From Treponema sp. (lineage in GTDB: Bacteria; Spirochaetota; Spirochaetia; Treponematales; Treponemataceae), in contig JAILNY010000056.1 in the NCBI GenBank assembly GCA_024691105.1, forward strand, positions 1 through 29,053: a DNA stretch of 29,053 bases. The letters run 5' to 3'. Positions within the stretch are counted from its first letter, which is position 1; every line of letters starts with the position of its first letter. Positions 1 through 6,584 of this stretch are shown here, piece after piece. Below the pieces are notes generated by a model. The model did not search any database, had not been told where the DNA came from, and worked only from the letters and a program-made list of their open reading frames with translations. Made by a program: the position numbers and the translations under genes.

Positions 1-1
1 G

Positions 2-697
2 ATTACAATTTTACCACAGACAGACAAAGAACCATTAAACACAATCGGATACTGCGCCGGCGTTTGCTGGAACAGCCCCGTTGACGATAAAGAAAAAAAC
101 ATCAAGCGCGCAAAATCGTGCATCCAGAGCGGACACACCCGCACCGCAGAATACCCTGACGTTTTCTGCGTAATCGAAAAATATTCTGCACGCTGCATCC
201 GCGAGCTTTACACCCACATCATCGGTACAACACGCCTACAGAGTTCAACACGCTACGTTGATGCAAAATCGATGAATGTAGAAAACGAGTTTTACTGCCC
301 TTTTAAAGATGAAGCGGCCGACGTTTACCGCGAAGGACTCAGCGATATAATGCAGACTTATTCAAAACTCGAAGAACTCGGTTATCCAAAGGAAGATGCT
401 GCAAACATCCTGCCGCTCGGAATGGATACAAAAATCGTCTGGAAGATTAATCTCCGTGCCCTCATGCATTTTATGAATCTCAGACTTTGCACAAGAGCCT
501 ACAAAGAAATCCGCGCATTAAGTCTTGAATTAAAAGAAAAACTCCGCGCCCTTTCTCCGGAATGGGAATGGATCTGCGACAACCTTTTAGTTCCAAAATG
601 CGAAGCAGTCGGTTACTGCGACGAAGCAAAATCGTGTGGCCGTAAAATTACAAAACAGGAATTATTTGACGCCGTAGAAAAATTAAAAAAATCGTAA
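2..697 (+). CDS. thyX: Flavin-dependent thymidylate synthase ThyX, 5' end outside window
   Basis: Makes dTMP from dUMP using FAD and methylene-tetrahydrofolate, in the cytoplasm. The frame is open from base 2 with no start codon in view, so the gene begins upstream; 231 codons plus the stop are visible. The ThyX signature region is present in divergent form: around residues 68-90 of the visible part it reads RELYTHIIGTTRLQSSTRY, where the classical RHR motif is replaced by THI but the TRLQSSTRY end is kept. The C-terminal substrate-binding region INLRALMHFMNLRL...RAYKEIR matches the family pattern with its conserved arginines. It ends in a cysteine-containing tail (KCEAVGYCDEAKSCGR). The ATG at 272 is internal and would cut off the signature, so it is not the start. 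Family assignment is fairly sure; activity depends on whether the variant motif works. Confidence 0.85.
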   Translation: MTILPQTDKEPLNTIGYCAGVCWNSPVDDKEKNIKRAKSCIQSGHTRTAEYPDVFCVIEKYSARCIRELYTHIIGTTRLQSSTRYVDAKSMNVENEFYCPFKDEAADVYREGLSDIMQTYSKLEELGYPKEDAANILPLGMDTKIVWKINLRALMHFMNLRLCTRAYKEIRALSLELKEKLRALSPEWEWICDNLLVPKCEAVGYCDEAKSCGRKITKQELFDAVEKLKKS

Positions 698-725
698 CCC
701 ACACAAAACTAAACTGGAGCCGCTG

Positions 726-1260
726 ATGGAAAAAAATAATTATTCCTGTTTTTATACTTATTACAATAATTACAGCTGTTTTAAAAGCGCGATTCAGCAA
801 ATTATATTTTAAATACGGTATTCCAATTTTTATTAAAAAATTTGAGTTTTCAAATTTTAACAGCACATCGCAGAATATAATGTACTTTATTAATCAGATG
901 GAAGAAACAAAGGGCTTTAAAAGTTTTACAGGAAAGATTATTGATGATCAGACTTTCTTTTTTCGTAAAAAAATGATTACTTTTGTACGAAATGACTTTG
1001 ACGATGCAAACGGAACAATCTCCATAGACAGAGAAAATCGGTCTGTCACCGTCAAAGGTGTTTTGGGCTACGAACTTCTTTTAATTTTTTCTTTAATCTT
1101 TTTTTTCCCTCATTTTGCAGATTTGGAGTTTGAAAAGCTAGCTTTTACAGATTTTCTTCCACTCATTTTATTCGCACTTTTATTTATCTTAATTGAATAC
1201 ATAATAAATCTTGTCCGCTTAAAAAAGTTTGAAAAAAAGATACAAGAACTTATCGCCTGA
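726..1260 (+). pseudogene. Small membrane protein, frame broken at an A7 tract
   Basis: A good start site (GGAG at 716-719, 6 bases, ATG 726) opens a frame that reaches a stop after only 28 codons. Skipping one base of the seven-A run at 730-736 joins it to a frame open without stops from 727 to 1260. The joined product would be about 177 residues: an N-terminal hydrophobic segment (MEKIIIPVFILITIITAV), a soluble middle containing KGFKSFTGKIIDD and NGTISIDRENRSVTVKG, and two hydrophobic segments near the C terminus (LLLIFSLIFFF and FLPLILFALLFILIEYIINLV). Without the joining, translation would have to begin at the internal ATG 880, which has no clear ribosome site and drops the first helix. 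I do not recognise the family. The break could be a real mutation, a phase-variable tract, slippage, or a homopolymer sequencing error. Confidence 0.6.
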
Positions 1261-1262
1261 TT

Positions 1263-2033
1263 TTACATCGGCTTATAAAGAATATAATCGTAGTGAGCGT
1301 ATTTTGTTCCAGAATAATAAAAATGCTTTAACCAGCTGTCTACACCTGTACCCGGCCAAAGGTTAACCATAATCTGCATGTCGTGACTTGGAAGCTGCTG
1401 CCCGTATGGAGCATTCATTCCAGTGTTGTTCACACCATACTTCCACTTGCCGTCAACATACCAGTTAATCCAGCCCGGTCCCCACTCGATCGCATAGCGG
1501 TGATATCCCTGCGATGCATCAAAACCAAGATCAATTAAAGCCTCGTGACCGCCCTGTCCGTTTACATAATAGTTGAACTGAACTTTGGTCGTGTCTTTTC
1601 CCAGGATTTCAACATCAATCTCATCCCATGGATTGTCGGTGTAAGTAAAGAACGAAGTAACAAGACCATCACCTTTAGCAGCAATCATGTTGGTCTCAAA
1701 GGTTCCATAGTGGAATTTATTGTTAGAACGGAACTCGCCACTGGTGTACGGCTTTCCATGACTGTAAGTATTATCAAGCTTGATAGTCATCTGTCCGTTT
1801 GCAAAAGTAACATGGTCAGGCTTCCAGCCGCAGTTGAACATTCCCCCGTTTGTCCAGTCGGCCTTGTTCCAGTTCCCCGAATCAAAGTAATCCAGCGGAT
1901 TCCATGTTTCCCAATTTACCACATATCGTGCCTGTGCATCTTGTGCCAGATCCACAGTGTCAAACTGATTTGAACACGACATCACCCCAAACGCCAGCAG
2001 CACAGCCACCACCGGCAAAATACATTTTTTCAT
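1263..2033 (-). CDS. Licheninase (endo-beta-1,3-1,4-glucanase), GH16 lipoprotein
   Basis: Predicted to hydrolyse mixed-linkage beta-glucan outside the cytoplasm (EC 3.2.1.73). The start at 2033 follows a strong AGGAGG site; the frame runs open 23 codons further upstream but without a ribosome site. Residues 1-20 are a lipoprotein signal ending in GVMSC, so Cys20 should be lipidated. The rest (256 residues in total) is one GH16 domain very close to Bacillus lichenases: FNCGW near 66-70, SFFTYT near 127-132, then the catalytic WDEIDVEILG with nucleophile Glu138, Asp140 and acid/base Glu142, followed by KDTTKVQFNYY, GGHE, LGFDAS, NWYVDGK and the MVNLWPGTGVDSWL substrate-cleft motif. All catalytic residues are present. 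It is a single gene, convergent with the gene before it (stops 2 bases apart). Such enzymes let gut bacteria use cereal glucans. The assignment is firm. Confidence 0.95.
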   Translation of the reverse strand: MKKCILPVVAVLLAFGVMSCSNQFDTVDLAQDAQARYVVNWETWNPLDYFDSGNWNKADWTNGGMFNCGWKPDHVTFANGQMTIKLDNTYSHGKPYTSGEFRSNNKFHYGTFETNMIAAKGDGLVTSFFTYTDNPWDEIDVEILGKDTTKVQFNYYVNGQGGHEALIDLGFDASQGYHRYAIEWGPGWINWYVDGKWKYGVNNTGMNAPYGQQLPSHDMQIMVNLWPGTGVDSWLKHFYYSGTKYAHYDYILYKPM

Positions 2034-2052
2034 ATTCCTTCCTCCTGATATG

Positions 2053-2070
2053 AAAAAACCGCAGACGCGG
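2053..2070 (-). promoter_or_regulatory. Terminator-like hairpin in the licheninase leader
   Basis: On the minus strand CCGC-GTCT-GCGG is followed directly by six T and then the ribosome binding site of the licheninase gene. The stem is only 4 bp (5 with a G-U pair), so it may be a weak attenuator or chance. No antiterminator partner is obvious. Confidence 0.25.
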
Positions 2071-2220
2071 CACTCCGGACGCGCTAAGTTTGTGCGCATC
2101 AAACTTTAAACTGCCCGAAGTCTAAGAAAGATGATAAGAGAAAAAATCAATATGGTGATATTAAATTTGTTTAATTATTTGTAGGAAAGTGCGAAAAAAA
2201 TTAGCCAAACTCGCACTAAT

Positions 2221-2349
2221 GTCCAAATTTGTCGGACGTTTTTTATGAATGTCCAAAAATATGCATTTTTAACCCGTCTGACAGTCCAAAAATATGCATT
2301 TTTTATGCTTTTGATAGTCCAAAAATATGCATTTTATCTTGAAATAAAG
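2221..2349. repeat. 33-bp-period direct repeats upstream of the DUF4143 ATPase gene
   Basis: The 20-base unit GTCCAAAAATATGCATTTTT occurs at 2251-2270 and 2284-2303, and with one terminal change at 2317-2336, each start exactly 33 bases after the last. A degenerate fourth copy begins at 2221 (GTCCAAATTTGTCGGAC, 30 bases before the first full copy). The unit holds the palindrome ATGCAT. The 13-base intervals are unrelated to each other. The array ends about 25 bases before the ATG at 2374, and this exact unit does not appear elsewhere in the window by eye. The layout fits a multi-site operator or a short tandem array; function is unknown. Confidence 0.8.
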
Positions 2350-2373
2350 CAAATTTGACTATAAAGTATAATT

Positions 2374-3696
2374 ATGTTACGAAGAAAAACTTATGAAGAT
2401 CTTCTCAATTGGAAGCGAACAAAGAATAAGGAATGCCTCTTAATCAAAGGCGCGCGCCAGATTGGAAAAACCTACATCATCCGCGAATTTGGCAAAAATG
2501 AATATAAAACTTTCATAGAAATAAACTTTATGCAAAACCCTAGTCTCAAATCTATTTTTGAGGGAGTGCTTTCTGCTGAAGAAATCTATAAACGAATTTC
2601 CATTCATTTTCCAAAAGTGAGCCTTATAAAAGGAAACTCCCTGATTTTTCTTGATGAAATACAAAAATGCGCAAAAGCACGAACAGCATTAAAATTTCTG
2701 GCAGAAGACAACCGCTATGATATAATCGCTTCTGGATCTTTACTTGGACTTCATTACGGACAGGATGCAGACAATGAAGTTGAAGAAGTTGAATCTATCC
2801 CTGTTGGATATGAACGACAGCTTATTATGTACTCTCTTGATTTTAAGGAATTTCTTTGGGCATACGGATACAAAGACAGTGACATTGAATATTTAAAATC
2901 TTTTTACGACAAAAAAGAAAAAATACCTAATGACATAAATGAAAAATTCAAAAATATTTTAAGGGAATATATCGTAGTCGGCGGTATGCCAGAAGTTGTT
3001 GCAGACTTTTCAGAAAACAAAGATTTTGGACGAGTACAACTAATTCAGGAAAAAATACTTTCTTCTTACGACGATGATATCTCAAACCATGCAACTGGTG
3101 TAGAAAAAGTAAAAGTACGTAAATGTTATGACAGCGTTCCACGGCAGCTTGCAAAAGAAAATAAAAAGTTTAAATATTCAGAAGTTGAAAAAAAATCTAC
3201 CGCCCGTAAATATTCTGACAGCGTAATGTGGCTTGAAGATTCAAATATGGTAAATATATGCAGGAATGTTTACGAGCCCAGGCTTCCTTTAAAAGCAAAC
3301 GAAAAAGAAAACGAGTTTAAAATTTACTACAACGATACAGGGCTTTTAATGGCAAGATACGGCGCAGAAACAAAACTTGCGGTAATGACAAATAAAATTT
3401 TGGGCAACGCTAAAGGCGGAATTTATGAAAATTTAATTTCCGAAATTCTCATCAAAAATGGACATTCTCTACACTATTATAAAACCGAGAATTCTCAAAT
3501 GGAAATTGAATTCATTATAGAAAAAGATGCAGACGTAATTCCTGTAGAAGTAAAGGCAGGAAACACATCAACACCATCTCTTAACAACTTTATAGACCGT
3601 TTTAAATCTGAATACGCCTTAAAACTTATCGACGGGAACATCGGAGTCAACGAAAAGAAAATCTCCCTTCCACATTTTATGGCAATGTTTTTGTAA
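2374..3696 (+). CDS. AAA-family ATPase with C-terminal DUF4143 domain
   Basis: A 440-residue protein of the AAA_14/DUF4143 type, common in gut anaerobes and spirochetes and without a settled function. Walker A is GARQIGKT (26-33), Walker B is SLIFLDEIQ (89-97, Asp94-Glu95), and ASGSLLG is a sensor-like segment. The C-terminal part carries EIEFII and PVEVKAG (EVK at 392-394), which look like the PD-(D/E)XK-like core noted in DUF4143 proteins. The start MLRRKTYEDLLNWK fits the family's usual N terminus. No Shine-Dalgarno sequence is visible; TATAAT lies at 2367-2372, one base before the ATG. The gene stands alone after a 33-bp-period repeat array and is convergent with the next gene. A defence or mobile-element role has been suggested for relatives but nothing here proves it. 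Confidence 0.88.
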   Translation: MLRRKTYEDLLNWKRTKNKECLLIKGARQIGKTYIIREFGKNEYKTFIEINFMQNPSLKSIFEGVLSAEEIYKRISIHFPKVSLIKGNSLIFLDEIQKCAKARTALKFLAEDNRYDIIASGSLLGLHYGQDADNEVEEVESIPVGYERQLIMYSLDFKEFLWAYGYKDSDIEYLKSFYDKKEKIPNDINEKFKNILREYIVVGGMPEVVADFSENKDFGRVQLIQEKILSSYDDDISNHATGVEKVKVRKCYDSVPRQLAKENKKFKYSEVEKKSTARKYSDSVMWLEDSNMVNICRNVYEPRLPLKANEKENEFKIYYNDTGLLMARYGAETKLAVMTNKILGNAKGGIYENLISEILIKNGHSLHYYKTENSQMEIEFIIEKDADVIPVEVKAGNTSTPSLNNFIDRFKSEYALKLIDGNIGVNEKKISLPHFMAMFL

Positions 3697-3742
3697 GGGC
3701 CCATCGGCTTGCGCAATGCGGTAATGGGGTAATAAAAAAACT

Positions 3743-4336
3743 CTACACCTGCATATCGCGCTTTTGGGATTTGAGGGCATCATAAAAATTTTCCAGATAC
3801 TTACTTAAGCCCTTTGTTTTTGGCATCCTATCTCGCTTTATACATGAAATGTCCTTAAACATTTCAGGGTCATCATAAACAACTTTATTCATGTATATCA
3901 AAATTTTTGTTACCCAGGCTTCATTTTTAGTCCATTCCCTGTGAATCCGATGTCGCAAAAATATACTGGACTCTCGGCACATTTCTAGTTCTAAAAAATA
4001 ATCATTTAAAAACCTTCGTTGATAATGAAGAACGTCTGTTAAATCGGACTTTTCTTTTTTATTACTAAGTTTTTTAAAATCCTCATAAAATCGTTCTTTG
4101 TATTTTTCTGGAATTTTTTCAACATTACAACCACATTCATCATAAAAGAAATTAATTACACTTTGATAAGCATGAGCAAATTCAAGACTCATGTACGTAG
4201 ACATTAAACCTGTATAACGCTGAAACTTCATTATTTGAATTGGAATACAGAAAGTGACTATGAGAGTTACAAATGAAATTACGATTATAATTATATCTAT
4301 CAGCTTAAAACAAAAAAAGTCTTTCCATTCGCACAC
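3743..4336 (-). CDS. Hypothetical protein with one N-terminal membrane helix
   Basis: 197 residues, not recognised. Residues about 13-34 (IDIIIIVISFVTLIVTFCIPI) form one membrane helix; the remainder is charged and probably alpha-helical, facing the cytoplasm if the positive-inside rule holds (KFQRYTG follows the helix). The start is a GTG at 4336, with GGAG 10 bases upstream lying inside the end of the preceding gene. An in-frame ATT one codon earlier is the only other nearby option. It lies 4 bases after the stop of the 121-residue membrane protein upstream, so the two form an operon. The helix-plus-helical-domain layout recalls DUF4760-like proteins, but I cannot show this. Confidence 0.7.
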   Translation of the reverse strand: MCEWKDFFCFKLIDIIIIVISFVTLIVTFCIPIQIMKFQRYTGLMSTYMSLEFAHAYQSVINFFYDECGCNVEKIPEKYKERFYEDFKKLSNKKEKSDLTDVLHYQRRFLNDYFLELEMCRESSIFLRHRIHREWTKNEAWVTKILIYMNKVVYDDPEMFKDISCIKRDRMPKTKGLSKYLENFYDALKSQKRDMQV

Positions 4337-4340
4337 AATA

Positions 4341-4706
4341 TTATATCTCCGTAATGGAATTCATTAAAACTTTTGTTAAGTCACCAAAACAATCTATTTT
4401 TTTACTCTTAATTTTACCTGCAGATGAATACTCTTCTTCAATCTCAGGCCTTTTCTCTTTGTCACTAATTTTTTTCTCAATTTCCATTAAAGCCTTTAAC
4501 TTTTCAAAACGAACTTTGTCATCGCTTTTTACAAGAATAAATGTAAGACAAATAGAACTGATAGTGTAAAAAACTGAAAAAAGAATAATAATATCCATAC
4601 TATTTATGCTTGTAATTTTATTGACAAAAACTAGAATCATTAAAATTACATATAACATCGAATGTATTAAGAAGTAACATACATGTTGACATTTTGACTT
4701 TGCCAT
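4341..4706 (-). CDS. Hypothetical two-helix membrane protein
   Basis: 121 residues, not recognised. Two hydrophobic segments (about 10-29, CYFLIHSMLYVILMILVFV, and about 37-58, MDIIILFSVFYTISSICLTF) are followed by a charged C-terminal tail containing KLKALMEIEKKISDKEKRPEIEEE, likely helical or coiled coil. The start is ATG 4706 with GGAG 6 bases upstream; a TTG four codons further up is excluded because it overlaps that ribosome site. The stop is 4 bases before the start of the 197-residue membrane protein, so the pair is probably co-translated. Both genes sit between a DUF4143 ATPase and a DUF6273 lipoprotein in accessory DNA. Confidence 0.72.
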   Translation of the reverse strand: MAKSKCQHVCYFLIHSMLYVILMILVFVNKITSINSMDIIILFSVFYTISSICLTFILVKSDDKVRFEKLKALMEIEKKISDKEKRPEIEEEYSSAGKIKSKKIDCFGDLTKVLMNSITEI

Positions 4707-4739
4707 ACTTTTCTCCAAAATTAGCGGTTTTTATCACAA

Positions 4740-4755
4740 AAGACTGGTTAGTCTT
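4740..4755 (-). terminator. Short hairpin at the end of the DUF6273 lipoprotein gene
   Basis: On the minus strand AAGACT-AACC-AGTCTT forms a perfect 6-bp stem overlapping the stop codon, followed by only a few T. A weak intrinsic terminator is plausible; read-through into the two membrane-protein genes below is also possible. Confidence 0.35.
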
Positions 4756-6052
4756 AGTTTTCTACACATAAAGCTGGTACAACACCAAGATACATATCAG
4801 GCTTGTGGTTTGTGGTAATCGTACCTGAGTCAGTCGAAAATTGATAAAAATTAGCACCTCCACAATCAACACATACCACGTTATGACTCGTGAATCCAGT
4901 TGTGGGGTTAGCCAAATCATCTGGAGAACGCAACCACCAGCTATGCTCTCCCCCCATACGCCCTTCATAGTTAGTTGTTTTTTTAAAACGATCTGGATCT
5001 GCAAAACTGTAAGTTCCGGGTTGTAAGCCTTCATAAAAACCATATTCTCTTTTAGTTGCTTCTTGACGACTCAAAAGAAAAATCTTATCGATTGTAGGAG
5101 TGTCACTTGTATTTATGTATGTCCTAAGATCTGGATTATAATATCGTTTAGCCACTTCGTCAGACAAAGGAGACAAACTTTCACCGCTTCCAAACATTAA
5201 AGTTGGATTATCTAACTGAGTTGAACGAGCACTATTATCAACACTTGTAGATGCTATGAGCTCTCTTTGATTTTTGTCAAAAGCTGTATTTAAAAATCCT
5301 ACAGAATCACTGTGGTCGCTCTCAACATCACAAGTAGTATTACTATTGAGCCATTTTCTAATCTCTGACGTCTCATAGTTTGTACTTTCACTATCATATT
5401 TACCCCTTTCTAAAATATCTTCAGCAAGTAGCAATTTTTTATTAGTTCCGTTATAGTTTGTTGTAAGAACACGCCACTTTATCGGTTCAACCTTGTACCA
5501 TCTGTAATCATTATTACCCCATTCGGCCTTTACATAAAAATTGCAATCACTTCCCAAGTAATACCTAAACTCACCACATATAACAAATTTTGTCTCGTCA
5601 ACTGAAATAGAACCATCATTTGGCATAATAGTCTGTGGCCAATCACCAAATTCGACAATATCATACTCAACATCTTTAGCTGTTTTGGTACCAATTTTAT
5701 TATAAGATGTTGTCCCTTCAAACATAAGTTTATAACAAACTTTTTGACCCGGCATTATAAAAGTCCGAATATCTCCAGTTCCAGACAACTCCACCTCAGA
5801 ACCATCTTCTCCAATTACAACCAGTGGAAAAGAATTTACGATACCCTGCGGATCAGTTATAGTCAATATAACCTGTTCTCCAGCAATGGCTGTTGTTTTA
5901 TCCGCAGAAACAAAACCACTTTCAGCAGTTATTGTAAACCCTTCAAAACCATGGCTACTTCCCCCACCTCCTGCTGCATTCGAACACGATATAAAAAAAT
6001 TAATAGTTAAAAGGGCGACAAATAAAGCCATATATTTTAGTGCATTTTTCAT
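4754..6052 (-). CDS. DUF6273-domain lipoprotein
   Basis: 432 residues. The signal peptide ends at a lipobox, FFISC, with Cys23, followed by a Gly/Ser linker (NAAGGGGSSHG) and a beta-rich segment (about 35-115). The C-terminal half has the pattern of DUF6273 domains common in treponemes and Firmicutes: IKWRVLTT, KKLLLAEDIL, YETSEIRKWLN, FLNTAF, DKIFLLSRQEA, WWLRSP and VVPALCV at the end. No enzymatic residues are known for this domain; surface display is the usual assumption. The start at 6052 has GGAGG 6 bases upstream. It is divergent from a small Xre regulator whose likely operators cover its promoter, so it is probably the regulated target. Confidence 0.85.
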   Translation of the reverse strand: MKNALKYMALFVALLTINFFISCSNAAGGGGSSHGFEGFTITAESGFVSADKTTAIAGEQVILTITDPQGIVNSFPLVVIGEDGSEVELSGTGDIRTFIMPGQKVCYKLMFEGTTSYNKIGTKTAKDVEYDIVEFGDWPQTIMPNDGSISVDETKFVICGEFRYYLGSDCNFYVKAEWGNNDYRWYKVEPIKWRVLTTNYNGTNKKLLLAEDILERGKYDSESTNYETSEIRKWLNSNTTCDVESDHSDSVGFLNTAFDKNQRELIASTSVDNSARSTQLDNPTLMFGSGESLSPLSDEVAKRYYNPDLRTYINTSDTPTIDKIFLLSRQEATKREYGFYEGLQPGTYSFADPDRFKKTTNYEGRMGGEHSWWLRSPDDLANPTTGFTSHNVVCVDCGGANFYQFSTDSGTITTNHKPDMYLGVVPALCVEN

Positions 6053-6072
6053 ACAACACCTCCAATGCTTAC

Positions 6073-6111
6073 AGCAATTTCAATATTGCTACTAGCAATT
6101 ATAACATTGCT
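6073..6111. promoter_or_regulatory. Paired inverted-repeat operators between the lipoprotein and xre genes
   Basis: Two copies of AGCAAT-N6-ATTGCT, at 6073-6090 and 6094-6111, are spaced exactly 21 bp (two helical turns). The second encloses the -10 hexamer of the lipoprotein promoter and the first covers the expected transcript start. A third partial copy (AGCAAT at 6139-6144, within an imperfect inverted repeat 6124-6152) lies at the xre promoter. Binding by the adjacent Xre protein, with autoregulation, is inferred. Confidence 0.65.
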
Positions 6112-6127
6112 GTCAGACAATCGTCAA
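6098..6127 (-). promoter_or_regulatory. Promoter of the DUF6273 lipoprotein gene
   Basis: On the minus strand TTGACG (6127-6122), 18-base spacer, TATAAT (6103-6098). Five of six and six of six matches to the sigma-70 consensus. The start of transcription would fall near 6091, giving a leader of about 39 bases with GGAGG. Confidence 0.65.
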
Positions 6128-6149
6128 TAATTGCCACGAGCAATATTAT
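6121..6149 (+). promoter_or_regulatory. Promoter of the xre gene, leaderless type
   Basis: TCGTCA (6121-6126), 17-base spacer, TATTAT (6144-6149), then 7 bases to the ATG at 6157. No Shine-Dalgarno sequence fits, so the mRNA probably starts at or very near the ATG. Confidence 0.45.
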
Positions 6150-6156
6150 TGATGGA

Positions 6157-6474
6157 ATGAACGAAATAAAGACTATTCTTGGAAACAATATAAGAGAACT
6201 CAGGATAAAATCAGGCTGGACTCAGGAAAAACTTGCCGAAAAGGCCGGGATTTCTGTTCCGTTTATGACGCAGATTGAACTTGCTAGAAAATCAGCCTCT
6301 CTTGAAGTTATAGAAAAAATAGCTCTTGCCCTCGGTGTTTCTTATGAACGGTTATTTAAAACAGAATCACCTGATAATTCAGATACAAATCTTGCCCTTC
6401 ACATCCTTGAAAAAGATTTAATTCAGTCATTAACAGATGTAGTCCATACAAAATTTGAGAATACAAAGTTATAA
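6157..6474 (+). CDS. Xre-family helix-turn-helix regulator
   Basis: 105 residues, made mainly of one HTH_3 (Cro/CI-type) DNA-binding domain: LGNNIRELRIKSGWTQEKLAEKAGI with the recognition helix in SVPFMTQIELARKSAS and the closing helix LEVIEKIALALGV. A short C-terminal helix (ALHILEKDLIQSLTDVV) may dimerise. The start is taken at ATG 6157 because the family begins this close to the domain; the longer upstream frame overlaps the promoter region of the lipoprotein gene and has no ribosome site. Two identical palindromes lie between it and the divergent DUF6273 lipoprotein gene, which makes that gene and itself the likely targets. The inducing signal is unknown. Confidence 0.88.
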   Translation: MNEIKTILGNNIRELRIKSGWTQEKLAEKAGISVPFMTQIELARKSASLEVIEKIALALGVSYERLFKTESPDNSDTNLALHILEKDLIQSLTDVVHTKFENTKL

Positions 6475-6489
6475 AATTTCACGCCATAT

Positions 6490-6517
6490 AAAAAAAGCGG
6501 CACCGATCTGGCACCGC
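6490..6517 (-). terminator. Rho-independent terminator of htpG
   Basis: Minus-strand RNA forms an 8-bp stem, GCGGUGCC with GGUGCCGC (two G-U pairs), around an AGAUC loop, followed by seven U. It lies about 70 bases after the htpG stop. On the plus strand the same bases mispair as C-A, so it acts in one direction only. Confidence 0.75.
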
Positions 6518-6584
6518 CTCTATCTTTAACAAAATCAAACCGCGCGACAACTAGTGTACGCCTCTATGATTTTAACCGCGCAAC

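Noticed and set aside
2221..2349. Possible CRISPR array upstream of the DUF4143 ATPase
   Set aside because: The units are 20 bases and the intervals only 13, both too short; there are three full copies and no cas genes in view.
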